From Dactylosporangium sp. AC04546 (lineage in GTDB: Bacteria > Actinomycetota > Actinomycetes > Mycobacteriales > Micromonosporaceae), in the NCBI RefSeq assembly GCF_022095675.1, contig NZ_JAHYSG010000083.1, positions 1-56,633 on the forward strand: a stretch of 56,633 nt of DNA. Direction: 5' to 3'. The translations under genes were made by a program, and so were the position numbers. Positions 14,097 through 21,402 of the stretch are shown piece by piece; positions within the stretch are counted from its first letter, which is position 1, and every line of letters starts with the position of its first letter. The notes under the pieces are model-generated. The model worked only from the letters and a program-made list of their open reading frames with translations. It was not told where the DNA came from and searched no databases.

Positions 14097-16544
14097 CTCG
14101 TCGGCCGCGTCGCCGACCTCCCGGCGGAGGGCCGGATGGAGCCCGGGATCGGCGAGCATGGCGTTCGCGAGGTTCAGGGAGCGGGAGTTGTACTGCGGGA
14201 AGGCCGCGCGGACGACCTGCTGCCCGGCGAGGGCGTAGCGACCACCGAACATCGCCGCCGCGTCGGCGAAGTAGCGCTCGACATAGGCGTCGGTCACCGC
14301 CTCCTGGCCGGCCTGCCAGAAGTTCGCCGCCGTGGCCAGCGCGATGCGGGACCGCTCGTCGCCGACGACGATCTCCCACGCGCGGGCCTTGGCCCCGGCC
14401 GTCGGCAGGGCGGCCCGGCAGGCCGCGGCCTGCTCGGCGCCGGCCGCGCTCGGGTCGCGCGACTCCTCGGCCGCGATCTCGTCCTCGCCGGCGGCGCCGA
14501 GCGCGGCCAGCCGCAGCAGCAGCGACCAGCGCAGCCCGGCGTCGACGGTCAGCCCGTCAGGGACGGCGCCGTCGCCCTTGCGGTTGAACCCGGGGCGCCC
14601 GCCGTCGAGCCAGGCCTGCAGCAGGCCGACCTCGTCCGGCCCGGCCACGGACACCAGCGCGCGGGCCATGGCGAGCTGCCGCCCGCTGCCCGGCACGGCC
14701 GCGACGAGCGCGGTCGCGCACGCCTCGGCCAGCGGCCCGAACGGGATCAGCCCGCGGCGCGCCAGCGCGTCGCGAGCGAAGGCCAGCACCTCGTCGAACA
14801 CGCCCTCCTCGCGCTCGCCGGGCAGGGCCGCGCCGAGCAGGGTGAGGAAGTCGGCCGGCCCCAGCCGCCCGTCGCGCACGGCGTCGATGACCGCGGTCCA
14901 GATCACCGCCCGGGCCAGCGGATCGTCCAGGTCGGGCAGGACGGCCGGCAGCGCGGCCAGCCCGGCGTCGTCGAGGTGCACCTTGGCGTACGTCGCGTCG
15001 CCGTCGTTGAGCAGCAGCACGGTGCCGTTGGGCAACCCCGCGAACCCCTCCACGACCGTCGTGCCGCCGTCGAGGGTGCACGGCACCCGCCGTACCGAAC
15101 CATCTGAGGCATAGGCAGCGATCGTCATCCGGTGCGGCCGGAGCGGCCGGCCCGACTGCTCGACCGTGAGCGATTCGAGGGTGCCGTCGGCGGCGCGGGT
15201 CACCACGGGCCGCAGGGTGTTGGCGCCGGTGCTGCGCAGCCACAGCTCCGCCCAGTCGCTGAGGTCCCGCCCGGCCGTCTTGCCCAGGACGGCGAGGAAG
15301 TCGGCAAGTGCCGCGTTGCCGAAGCGGAAGATGTGGAAGTACTGCTGAAGCCCGGAGAAGAAGGCGTCCTCACCGAGGAACTCGGCCAGCTGTCGCAGGG
15401 CGGCGGCGCCCTTCGCGTACGAGATCCCGTCGAAGTTCAGCATCGCCAGCGCGGTGTCGGTGACGTCGTCCGGCGCGACGGGGTGCGTCGAGGGCCGCTG
15501 GTCGGCCAGGTGCCCCCAGCGCTCCCGCCAGATCGCGAAGTCGGCGAGGGCGGCCGGGTGCCGCTGCGTCTCGGCGGCGACCCGCCAGCCCAGGTACTCG
15601 GCGAACGCCTCGTTGAGCCAGATGTCGTCCCACCACCGCAGCGTGACGAGGTCCCCGAACCACATGTGGGCCATCTCGTGCATCATGACGACGTAGCGTC
15701 GCCGCCGCTCACTGCCGGTCGCCACGGTCCGGAAGAGAAACTCCTCGCGGAAGTTGACGAGCCCCGGGTTCTCCACCGCGCCGCCGGCGAACTCGGGCAC
15801 GAACGCCTGGTCGTACTTCACGAACGGGTACCGCACCTGGAACAGCTCGTGGTACCGGTCGAAGGCGGCCGCGGTGGCCGCGAACAGCTCGTCGGCATCG
15901 GCGTCGAGGTGCGCCGCGAGTGACCGCCGGCAGATCAGCCCGAGCGGGATACCGTCGTGCTCGCCGGTCCTGATGTGCCACGGCCCGGCGAGGATGCTGA
16001 ACAGGTAGGTGGACAGCGGCGGCGTGGCGTCGAACTCCCACCGCCCTGTGTCCACTGACTGCCCAGGCGCGTTCCCGCGCACCGTCCACCCGTCGGGCGC
16101 CGTCACGCGGAGGGTGATGGGCGCCTTGAGGTCGGGCTGGTCGAAGCAGGCGAAGATCTGCTGAGCGTGGTCGAGCGGCGCCTGCCCGTAGAGGTAGACG
16201 CTGCCGTCCTCCGGATCGACGAACCGGTGCAGCCCGTCCCCGCTGTGCGAGTACGGCGCTTCCGCGACGACCTCAAGACGATTGGCCGCGGCGAGGCTGT
16301 CGAGCGCGAGCCGATTGTCGACGCGGCTGCCGGGGTCGACCGCGACCCCGTTGAGCACGACCTGGAGGAGGGTCCCACCCTTGAACTCGACGAAGGTGCC
16401 GCTCCCGGGTTCGAGACAGGCAAACTCGACGACGGTCCGCGAGCGGTACCCGGCGTCCCCGGTGAGATCGAGCTCGACAAGGTACGCATCGACGCGCAAC
16501 AGCCGAGCACGCAGCTCCGCCTCGACGCGGGTGAGGCTGACCAT
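14058..16544 (-). CDS. pepN: Aminopeptidase N (M1 zinc metallopeptidase)
   Basis: An 828-aa protein of full family length. The gluzincin site HEMAHMWFGDLVTLRWWDD followed by NEAFAEYLG (zinc ligands two His and Glu) lies near residues 288-320. The exopeptidase motif appears as GAVEN instead of GAMEN, as in many actinobacterial PepN proteins. The C-terminal half is the ERAP1-like helical domain. No signal peptide, so it is a cytosolic enzyme trimming N-terminal residues during peptide turnover. The gene appears monocistronic and its 3' end overlaps the convergent glycosyltransferase gene. Confidence 0.93.
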   Translation of the reverse strand: MVSLTRVEAELRARLLRVDAYLVELDLTGDAGYRSRTVVEFACLEPGSGTFVEFKGGTLLQVVLNGVAVDPGSRVDNRLALDSLAAANRLEVVAEAPYSHSGDGLHRFVDPEDGSVYLYGQAPLDHAQQIFACFDQPDLKAPITLRVTAPDGWTVRGNAPGQSVDTGRWEFDATPPLSTYLFSILAGPWHIRTGEHDGIPLGLICRRSLAAHLDADADELFAATAAAFDRYHELFQVRYPFVKYDQAFVPEFAGGAVENPGLVNFREEFLFRTVATGSERRRRYVVMMHEMAHMWFGDLVTLRWWDDIWLNEAFAEYLGWRVAAETQRHPAALADFAIWRERWGHLADQRPSTHPVAPDDVTDTALAMLNFDGISYAKGAAALRQLAEFLGEDAFFSGLQQYFHIFRFGNAALADFLAVLGKTAGRDLSDWAELWLRSTGANTLRPVVTRAADGTLESLTVEQSGRPLRPHRMTIAAYASDGSVRRVPCTLDGGTTVVEGFAGLPNGTVLLLNDGDATYAKVHLDDAGLAALPAVLPDLDDPLARAVIWTAVIDAVRDGRLGPADFLTLLGAALPGEREEGVFDEVLAFARDALARRGLIPFGPLAEACATALVAAVPGSGRQLAMARALVSVAGPDEVGLLQAWLDGGRPGFNRKGDGAVPDGLTVDAGLRWSLLLRLAALGAAGEDEIAAEESRDPSAAGAEQAAACRAALPTAGAKARAWEIVVGDERSRIALATAANFWQAGQEAVTDAYVERYFADAAAMFGGRYALAGQQVVRAAFPQYNSRSLNLANAMLADPGLHPALRREVGDAADELEAFQKWHQGRR

Positions 16545-16601
16545 GATCGAACGCTACCCTGCCCACCCGAACCCCCAGGAACCGCGTTGGACGCCGGCCT
16601 T

Positions 16602-16627
16602 GTCAGTAGTCGCCGTCAGTAGTCGCC
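16602..16627. repeat. 13-bp tandem duplication at the deoC stop
   Basis: GTCAGTAGTCGCC occurs at 16602-16614 and 16615-16627. The complement of the deoC stop codon lies in the second copy (16616-16618), and the first copy carries an identical unused stop. It resembles the larger duplication at 1294-1350, which also straddles a gene end. Confidence 0.85.
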
Positions 16628-17320
16628 GTCTGCGGACGTCGTGGCTGGCGCGGGGCGTTCGCCGCGTTCGCGGGCGGCGAAGTCGTCGAGGATGGTCTCG
16701 GTGGCGGTGGCCCCGAAGCGCACGGCGCCGGCCTCGTGCAGGGTCAGGAGCGTGTCGAGGGTGCGGACGCCGCCCGCGGCCTTGACCCGGACGGCCGGGG
16801 ACACCGTGGCCCGCATGAGCTGGATGTCGGCGAGGGTGGCGCCGCCGGGGGCGAAGCCGGTGCTGGTCTTCACGAAATGCGCGCCGGCCTGCTCGGCGAT
16901 GCGGCAGCCGGTGACCTTCTCCGCGTCGGTGAGGTACGCGTTCTCGAGGATGACCTTCACGACGCGGCCCTGGGCGGCGGCGACGACAGCGGCGATGTCG
17001 TCGTGGACGTAGCCGGCGTCGCCGTCGCGGAGCCGGCCGATGTGCAGGACCATGTCGATCTCGTCGGCGCCGGCCCCGACGAGTGCCCGGGTCTCGGCCG
17101 CCTTGACGGCCGTCGTGGTGTCGCCGTGCGGGAACCCGGCGACGGTGCCGACAAGCACGCCGGTGCCGGCGAGGGCGGTCACGGCGAGCGGGACGTCGGA
17201 CGGGCGCACGCAGACCGAAGCGACCTCGCGCCGGGCGGCGATGTCGCAGCCGCGGCGGATGTCGTCGATGGTCAGCTCGGGGCGCAGCAGGGAGTGGTCG
17301 ATCATCTTGGCGACGTTCAT
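16616..17320 (-). CDS. deoC: Deoxyribose-phosphate aldolase
   Basis: A 234-aa class I aldolase cleaving 2-deoxyribose 5-phosphate to glyceraldehyde 3-phosphate and acetaldehyde in deoxynucleoside catabolism. The Schiff-base Lys is in AHFVKTSTGF (Lys151), and ADEIDMVLHIG and VKVILENAYL supply the other active-site residues. The start overlaps the GntR gene by 4 nt, so the two are coupled and deoC is likely under that regulator. Confidence 0.93.
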   Translation of the reverse strand: MNVAKMIDHSLLRPELTIDDIRRGCDIAARREVASVCVRPSDVPLAVTALAGTGVLVGTVAGFPHGDTTTAVKAAETRALVGAGADEIDMVLHIGRLRDGDAGYVHDDIAAVVAAAQGRVVKVILENAYLTDAEKVTGCRIAEQAGAHFVKTSTGFAPGGATLADIQLMRATVSPAVRVKAAGGVRTLDTLLTLHEAGAVRFGATATETILDDFAARERGERPAPATTSADGDY

Positions 17321-18045
17321 GACGGTGCTCCGGTCTGAGGTGGCTGCACGTCGAAGGTGACCTGCAGGGCGTAGCGGGAGCCGACGTAGCGGCTGACGGT
17401 GTACTCCAACGGCGCCGAGTGCTGGTCGACGATGAGCCGGGTCTCGACGAGGAGCGGTTCGGCGGCGGGCACGTGCAGCCGCTCGCCGTCGGGGCCGGCC
17501 GGCTGGGCGGTGAGCGTCGACGAGCCCAGGGTCGGCCGCAGCCCGAGGTCGTGCAGGACGCGGCGCAGGGAACCGCCCTCCAGGTCGGCGTCGAGCAGCG
17601 CGGTCAGGTGGGCCGGGAAGCAGGCGTACTCCACCGCGAGCGGCGTCCCGTCGGCCATTCGCACGCGGGCGATCGAGACCACCCGCGGCGCCGCCGCGGT
17701 CAGCCGCAATGCCGCCGCCTCCGCGGCGGAGGCCGCCCGGACCTCGGCTTCGACCAGCCGCGACGACGGCGTCCGTCCCCAGTTGCGGACCTGGTCCTGG
17801 AAGCTCATCAGGGTCCCGGCGGCGCGGGGCGCGGGCGGCTGCCGCACGAACGTGCCGCGGCCCTGGATCCGCTCGATCAGCCCATCGGCCTCGAGCGCGT
17901 TGAGCGCGGCCCGCATGGTCATCCGCGCCACGCCGAACTCCTCGGCGAGCACCGACTCGGCCGGCAGTGCGTCGCCCGGCCGAGCCTGGGCCAGGCGCGT
18001 CCGCAGCTCCCGCTCGATCCGCACGTACAGCGGCGCCTTCGCCAC
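17317..18045 (-). CDS. GntR/HutC family transcriptional regulator
   Basis: A 242-aa regulator. The N-terminal winged helix (DALPAESVLAEEFGVARMTM, then ALEADGLIERIQGRGTFV) covers residues 1-75; a UTRA ligand domain follows (about 85-235) with EYACFPAHLTALLDAD and VETRLIVDQHSAPLEYT. The GTG at 18045 follows GGAGGGGC. It is translationally coupled to deoC, so the effector may be a deoxyribose or nucleoside-derived phosphate. A TTGACA box on the minus strand (18106-18101) and the dyad at 18061-18077 suggest autoregulation. Confidence 0.88.
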   Translation of the reverse strand: MAKAPLYVRIERELRTRLAQARPGDALPAESVLAEEFGVARMTMRAALNALEADGLIERIQGRGTFVRQPPAPRAAGTLMSFQDQVRNWGRTPSSRLVEAEVRAASAAEAAALRLTAAAPRVVSIARVRMADGTPLAVEYACFPAHLTALLDADLEGGSLRRVLHDLGLRPTLGSSTLTAQPAGPDGERLHVPAAEPLLVETRLIVDQHSAPLEYTVSRYVGSRYALQVTFDVQPPQTGAPS

Positions 18046-18060
18046 GTGCCCCTCCAGGTC

Positions 18061-18077
18061 ATCTAGACAACCTAGAT
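18061..18077. promoter_or_regulatory. GntR operator dyad
   Basis: ATCTAG-ACAAC-CTAGAT is a perfect 6+6 bp inverted repeat directly upstream of the GntR gene and downstream of a TTGACA -35-like box on the minus strand (18106-18101). It would cover the -10 and start region. It also lies upstream of the divergent cupin gene, which may therefore be co-regulated. Confidence 0.6.
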
Positions 18078-18150
18078 ATTCGCACAGCCCGGCCGGAGCG
18101 TGTCAACTTCGTACAAGCCAAACCTGTCCCGTCGTGCGCAGGATCGGGGC

Positions 18151-18564
18151 ATGACCGCGCAGCCCGTCAACCTCGCCCAGGCCCTCGCCTCGTTCGACGA
18201 CGTCTACAGCCCCCGCATCGTGGCCCGCATGAACGACTACGACGTGCGGATCGCGCACACCAAAGGGGAGCACGTCTGGCACACGCACGCGGACACCGAC
18301 GAGTTCTTCCTCGTGCTCGACGGCCGGTTCGACATCGCCCTGCGGGCGGCGGACGGCAGCGAGCGCACGGTGGTCCTCAACCAGGGGGACACCTTCGTCG
18401 TCCCGCGCGGCGTCGAGCACAAGCCGTCGTCACCCGGCGGCTCCATCCTCATGTTCGAGCCGACCGGCACCCTGACGACGGGCGACCACCACGGCGACGT
18501 CCCGGCGCACGTCGACAGCACCACCGGGCACGCTTTGAACTACGACCTGAACTACGACGCGTAG
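18151..18564 (+). CDS. Cupin-domain protein
   Basis: A 137-aa single-cupin protein. Motif 1 (HTKGEHVWHTHADTDEFFLVLDG) carries two His and a Glu that can bind a metal; motif 2 is GDTFVVPRGVEHKP. It starts at the ATG following AGGATCGGGG rather than an upstream in-frame ATG that lacks a site. It is divergent from the GntR/deoC pair. Substrate or signal is unknown: such proteins can be sugar isomerases, dioxygenases or simple binding proteins. The last 13 nt overlap the convergent zinc-finger gene. Confidence 0.8.
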   Translation: MTAQPVNLAQALASFDDVYSPRIVARMNDYDVRIAHTKGEHVWHTHADTDEFFLVLDGRFDIALRAADGSERTVVLNQGDTFVVPRGVEHKPSSPGGSILMFEPTGTLTTGDHHGDVPAHVDSTTGHALNYDLNYDA

Positions 18565-19481
18565 CGGCGCAGGGTCGTCGCGGCCAGGCCGGACTCGGCG
18601 GCCAGCGCCGACCAGGTGGCGCCGGCGGCGCGGCGGGCCGCGACCCAGCCGGCGACGGAGCCGTGTCCGAGCGCCACGGCGGCCGCCTCGCGGCGGGTCT
18701 CGGCGCCGGCGCGCTTGGTGGCGTGGGTCCGCACCGGGATGCCGTGGTGCTCCAGGGCGGCGACGACCGTCGCCCGGGACACGCCGGCCGATGCGGCGAT
18801 CGCCGCGACCGTGTGGTGCCGGTCGATGTGGGCGTCGCGCAGGTAGGTGGCGACGGAGTCGTGCCCGGCCGCCCGCGCGGCCGGCCCCAGGCGGACGTCG
18901 GTGTGGTGCGGCTTCGCCGCCGGGGCGTGCCGGGCCACCCAGTCCTTGTGCAGCCCGGCCTCGCGGCTCACCGCGGCCATGCTCATCCCGCTCGCCAGGC
19001 GGTCGGCGACGTACTCGGCGAAGGTCGCGAAGCCGAACCGGACGGCCACCTCGGCGAGAATCCGGTCCCGGTGCCGCTGCGCCCGGCGGCGGTTGCCCGC
19101 GGCCCGGGCCGCCGGGTCGACCGTGGCCAGCGCGGCGAGGGTCTTCGCGAGCCGCTCCGGTGGGTGCGACCGGCCGCGGGCCGCCCCCGCGGCCGCCGCG
19201 GTCAGCGTGCCGTCGTCGGCCCGCTCGCGGGCCGCGCGCTGTGCCTCGCGGATGACCGGCTCCACGGCCCGCCGGGCGGTCAGCGCGGCGGCCCGGCGCT
19301 TGCGGGTCGCCTCGCCGGTGAGGGGGTTGCCGAGCTCGAGACCGAACGCCTCGATGTACTGCGCCTTGGTCCATCCGTGGTACCGCAGATGACTGGCGAC
19401 CGACAGGAACCATCGCCCGCACAGGTGGCAGCAGACGCGGTCGCCGTCGGCAAGCAGTTGTCCCACAGGCGCGAAGTCCAC
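18552..19481 (-). CDS. MucR/Ros-like zinc-finger protein with several helix-turn-helix segments
   Basis: A 309-aa probable DNA-binding protein. The N-terminus (about residues 17-48) reads CHLCGRWFLSVASHLRYHG then YIEAFGL, the C2H2-type Ros/MucR finger. Three helix-turn-helix-like segments follow: MSMAAVSREAGLHKDWVARH, TVAAIAASAGVSRATVVAAL and TWSALAAESGLAATTLRRYA. The middle is Arg/Ala-rich. I chose GTG 19481 because GGAGG lies 7 nt upstream. The gene is divergent from a PadR regulator with a perfect dyad over its ribosome site. MucR proteins usually have ~140 aa, so this is an enlarged form; its role is unknown. Confidence 0.7.
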   Translation of the reverse strand: MDFAPVGQLLADGDRVCCHLCGRWFLSVASHLRYHGWTKAQYIEAFGLELGNPLTGEATRKRRAAALTARRAVEPVIREAQRAARERADDGTLTAAAAGAARGRSHPPERLAKTLAALATVDPAARAAGNRRRAQRHRDRILAEVAVRFGFATFAEYVADRLASGMSMAAVSREAGLHKDWVARHAPAAKPHHTDVRLGPAARAAGHDSVATYLRDAHIDRHHTVAAIAASAGVSRATVVAALEHHGIPVRTHATKRAGAETRREAAAVALGHGSVAGWVAARRAAGATWSALAAESGLAATTLRRYAS

Positions 19482-19490
19482 GACCACACC

Positions 19491-19517
19491 TCCAGTAGTC
19501 ACAATGAGACTACTGGA
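19491..19517. promoter_or_regulatory. PadR operator dyad
   Basis: TCCAGTAGTC (19491-19500) and GACTACTGGA (19508-19517) form a perfect 10+10 bp inverted repeat with a 7-bp centre. It overlaps the ribosome-binding site of the leftward zinc-finger gene and lies 21 nt before the PadR start. It is the obvious binding site of the PadR protein and couples both genes. Confidence 0.75.
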
Positions 19518-19538
19518 GCTGGCGGTACGCTGCCAACC

Positions 19539-20057
19539 GTGCCGTCGTTGTCGCTGGCCGAGTGGATCGTGCTCACCCTGGTCGATGAAGCGCCGGCGCA
19601 CGGGTTCGCCGTCGCGGCCCTCACCGGCGACGGCGGGACCGTCGGGCGGGTCTGGCACGTCCCGCGGCCGGTGGTGTACCGCAGCCTCGACCGCCTCGGC
19701 ACCTTCGAGCTCGTCCGCGTCGAGACCACCGAGGCCGGCAGTCGCGGCCCGCAGCGCTCGATCCTCACCACCACACCGGCCGGCGTCGAGGCCGTGGCCG
19801 AGTGGCTGGACCGGCCCGTCGAGCACGTGCGCGACCTGCGCTCGGAGTTCCTGGTGAAGCTCGCGCTGCTGGATCGCCGCGGCCGTGGTACCGCGGAGCT
19901 CGTCGCCCAGCAGCGCGAGGTGATCGCCCCGCTCGGCCGGGCGCTGGAGCGGCGGCAGGCGACGGCCAGCGGGTTCGACCGCGTCCTCGCCGCTTGGCGC
20001 AGCGAGAACGTCCAGGCCGCGCTACGTTTTCTCGACGCCATCAATACGCATTCATAG
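19539..20057 (+). CDS. PadR family transcriptional regulator
   Basis: A 172-aa PadR-type winged-helix protein. SLAEWIVLTLVDEAPAHGFA opens the domain, VYRSLDRLGTFELVRVE is the recognition helix and wing, and QRSILTTTPAGVEAVAEWL completes the fold. A C-terminal helical part supplies dimerisation. Start chosen at GTG 19539, from which the protein begins with the conserved fold. Divergent from the zinc-finger protein; both are probably controlled through the dyad at 19491-19517. Confidence 0.85.
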   Translation: MPSLSLAEWIVLTLVDEAPAHGFAVAALTGDGGTVGRVWHVPRPVVYRSLDRLGTFELVRVETTEAGSRGPQRSILTTTPAGVEAVAEWLDRPVEHVRDLRSEFLVKLALLDRRGRGTAELVAQQREVIAPLGRALERRQATASGFDRVLAAWRSENVQAALRFLDAINTHS

Positions 20058-20216
20058 CAATTCGGTGAAACGCATTCTTGGAATGCCCGGATAGGTCCGG
20101 TCCAGACCTGCTGTTTACCTGCTGCATGTCCGGCGTAAGCGTTCGAAAACCCGTTCGGCCATGCGCTCAACGGAGGCTCAGTTTCCTCGTATGCGCTGGT
20201 CAGAGGCCGGGAGACG

Positions 20217-20238
20217 ATTCATTCGTCGTTCATTGACC
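20217..20238 (+). promoter_or_regulatory. PHO-box-like direct repeat upstream of the phosphate operon
   Basis: ATTCATTCGTC (20217-20227) is followed directly by GTTCATTGACC (20228-20238). The TTCATT cores are spaced exactly 11 bp, the period of actinomycete PhoP direct-repeat units (GTTCA-type). It lies about 77 nt before the first gene of the pst cluster, so induction by low phosphate is likely. The rest of 20058-20314 holds one small dyad (GCATTC-TTG-GAATGC, 20072-20086) and no gene. Confidence 0.6.
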
Positions 20239-20314
20239 TACTACTCGGCGGTGGTTCTGCACTGCCAGGGTCGCCAACGCATCCAACTGTGGGTGCAAGG
20301 CGGAAAGGTCAGTT

Positions 20315-21367
20315 ATGCGAACGATCAGCAAGGTCGGGCTGGGGGTGGCAGGGGTAGCGGTGCTCCTGTTCGCCCAGGCCACGCCCGCGAGCGCGGATGC
20401 CGCCGCCCAGGGTGCCGACATTGTCGGCGTCGGCTCCGACACCATCCAGTACGCCTCCGACTTCCTGGCGGACGGCGACTACCTGGGCAACCCCGGCTTC
20501 AACGCCGCGGGCGCCCGCATGTTCAGCTTCGACGCGACGGGTGACGCCCGGGGCACGCTGACCGCGGGCGCGACCGTGGTGCTGCGCGCGGGCACCTTCC
20601 CGGTCGTGCGGCCGAACGGTTCCGGCGGTGGTCTGACGTACTTCACGCAGACCGACACCGGTGCCGTCAAGAAGGTCCAGTTCGTCCGCAGCTCCCGCAA
20701 GCCCACCAAGGCCGAGGACGACCGCGCGGTCGCCAACGGCTGGGGCGGCCTGCGCTGCTACCAGCTGGGCCTCGACGGTCTGAAGATCGCCACGTCCAAG
20801 CTGGTGACGTCGAACGCCGGCACCGGTGGCATCAGCACCGCGGACCTCAAGAAGATCTACAGCAGCCCGCCGCAGATCACCACCTGGGGCCAGGTCACCG
20901 GCTACAACGGCCCCAACCCCGGCGCCACGATCGTCCCGATCCTGCCGCCGGCCACCTCGGGCACCGAGCAGTTCTTCATCGCTCAGCTCGGCCTGACCGA
21001 GGCCCAGGTCCGCACCACGGCTGAGGGCCTGGTCCGGGCCGAGGAGCACGACCCGGCGCCGGTTCAGAGCAACGCGAACGCCATCGCGCCGTTCTCGACC
21101 GCCCGTCTGGTCATGATCCACAACGGCTACTTCAACAACGGCACCGCGCAGGACCCGATCAACCTGCTCAGCGGTGGCTCCACGTTCGACGTGACGCGGC
21201 CGGTGTACTTCATCGTTCGCAACAGCGAGATCAACACCTCCTGGAACAAGGCGCTGTTCGCTCCGGGTGGCTTCCTGTCGCAGGCCTTCCTCGCTCAGCC
21301 CCTGATCGAGGACGCGGCCGGCTTCACCTACCAGTACGCCGACGCGGGTCTCTGCCACACCGCCTAG
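20315..21367 (+). CDS. Secreted PstS-like phosphate/anion-binding protein
   Basis: A 350-aa exported periplasmic-binding-protein-like domain. The signal peptide ends near residue 27 (PASADA), with no lipobox. VGSDTIQYASDFLADG near residue 40 resembles the substrate loop of actinobacterial PstS relatives, and TADLKKIYSSPPQITTWGQV matches the PstS segment before the hinge. It heads ten same-strand genes that include pstBCA and two further binding proteins. With no lipid or membrane anchor it may be released, or held by the surface proteins downstream. Phosphate as ligand is inferred from context. Confidence 0.75.
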   Translation: MRTISKVGLGVAGVAVLLFAQATPASADAAAQGADIVGVGSDTIQYASDFLADGDYLGNPGFNAAGARMFSFDATGDARGTLTAGATVVLRAGTFPVVRPNGSGGGLTYFTQTDTGAVKKVQFVRSSRKPTKAEDDRAVANGWGGLRCYQLGLDGLKIATSKLVTSNAGTGGISTADLKKIYSSPPQITTWGQVTGYNGPNPGATIVPILPPATSGTEQFFIAQLGLTEAQVRTTAEGLVRAEEHDPAPVQSNANAIAPFSTARLVMIHNGYFNNGTAQDPINLLSGGSTFDVTRPVYFIVRNSEINTSWNKALFAPGGFLSQAFLAQPLIEDAAGFTYQYADAGLCHTA

Positions 21368-21402
21368 GCGTTCCGAATCAGGAATACGAAAGGGAGTTCC
21401 CG

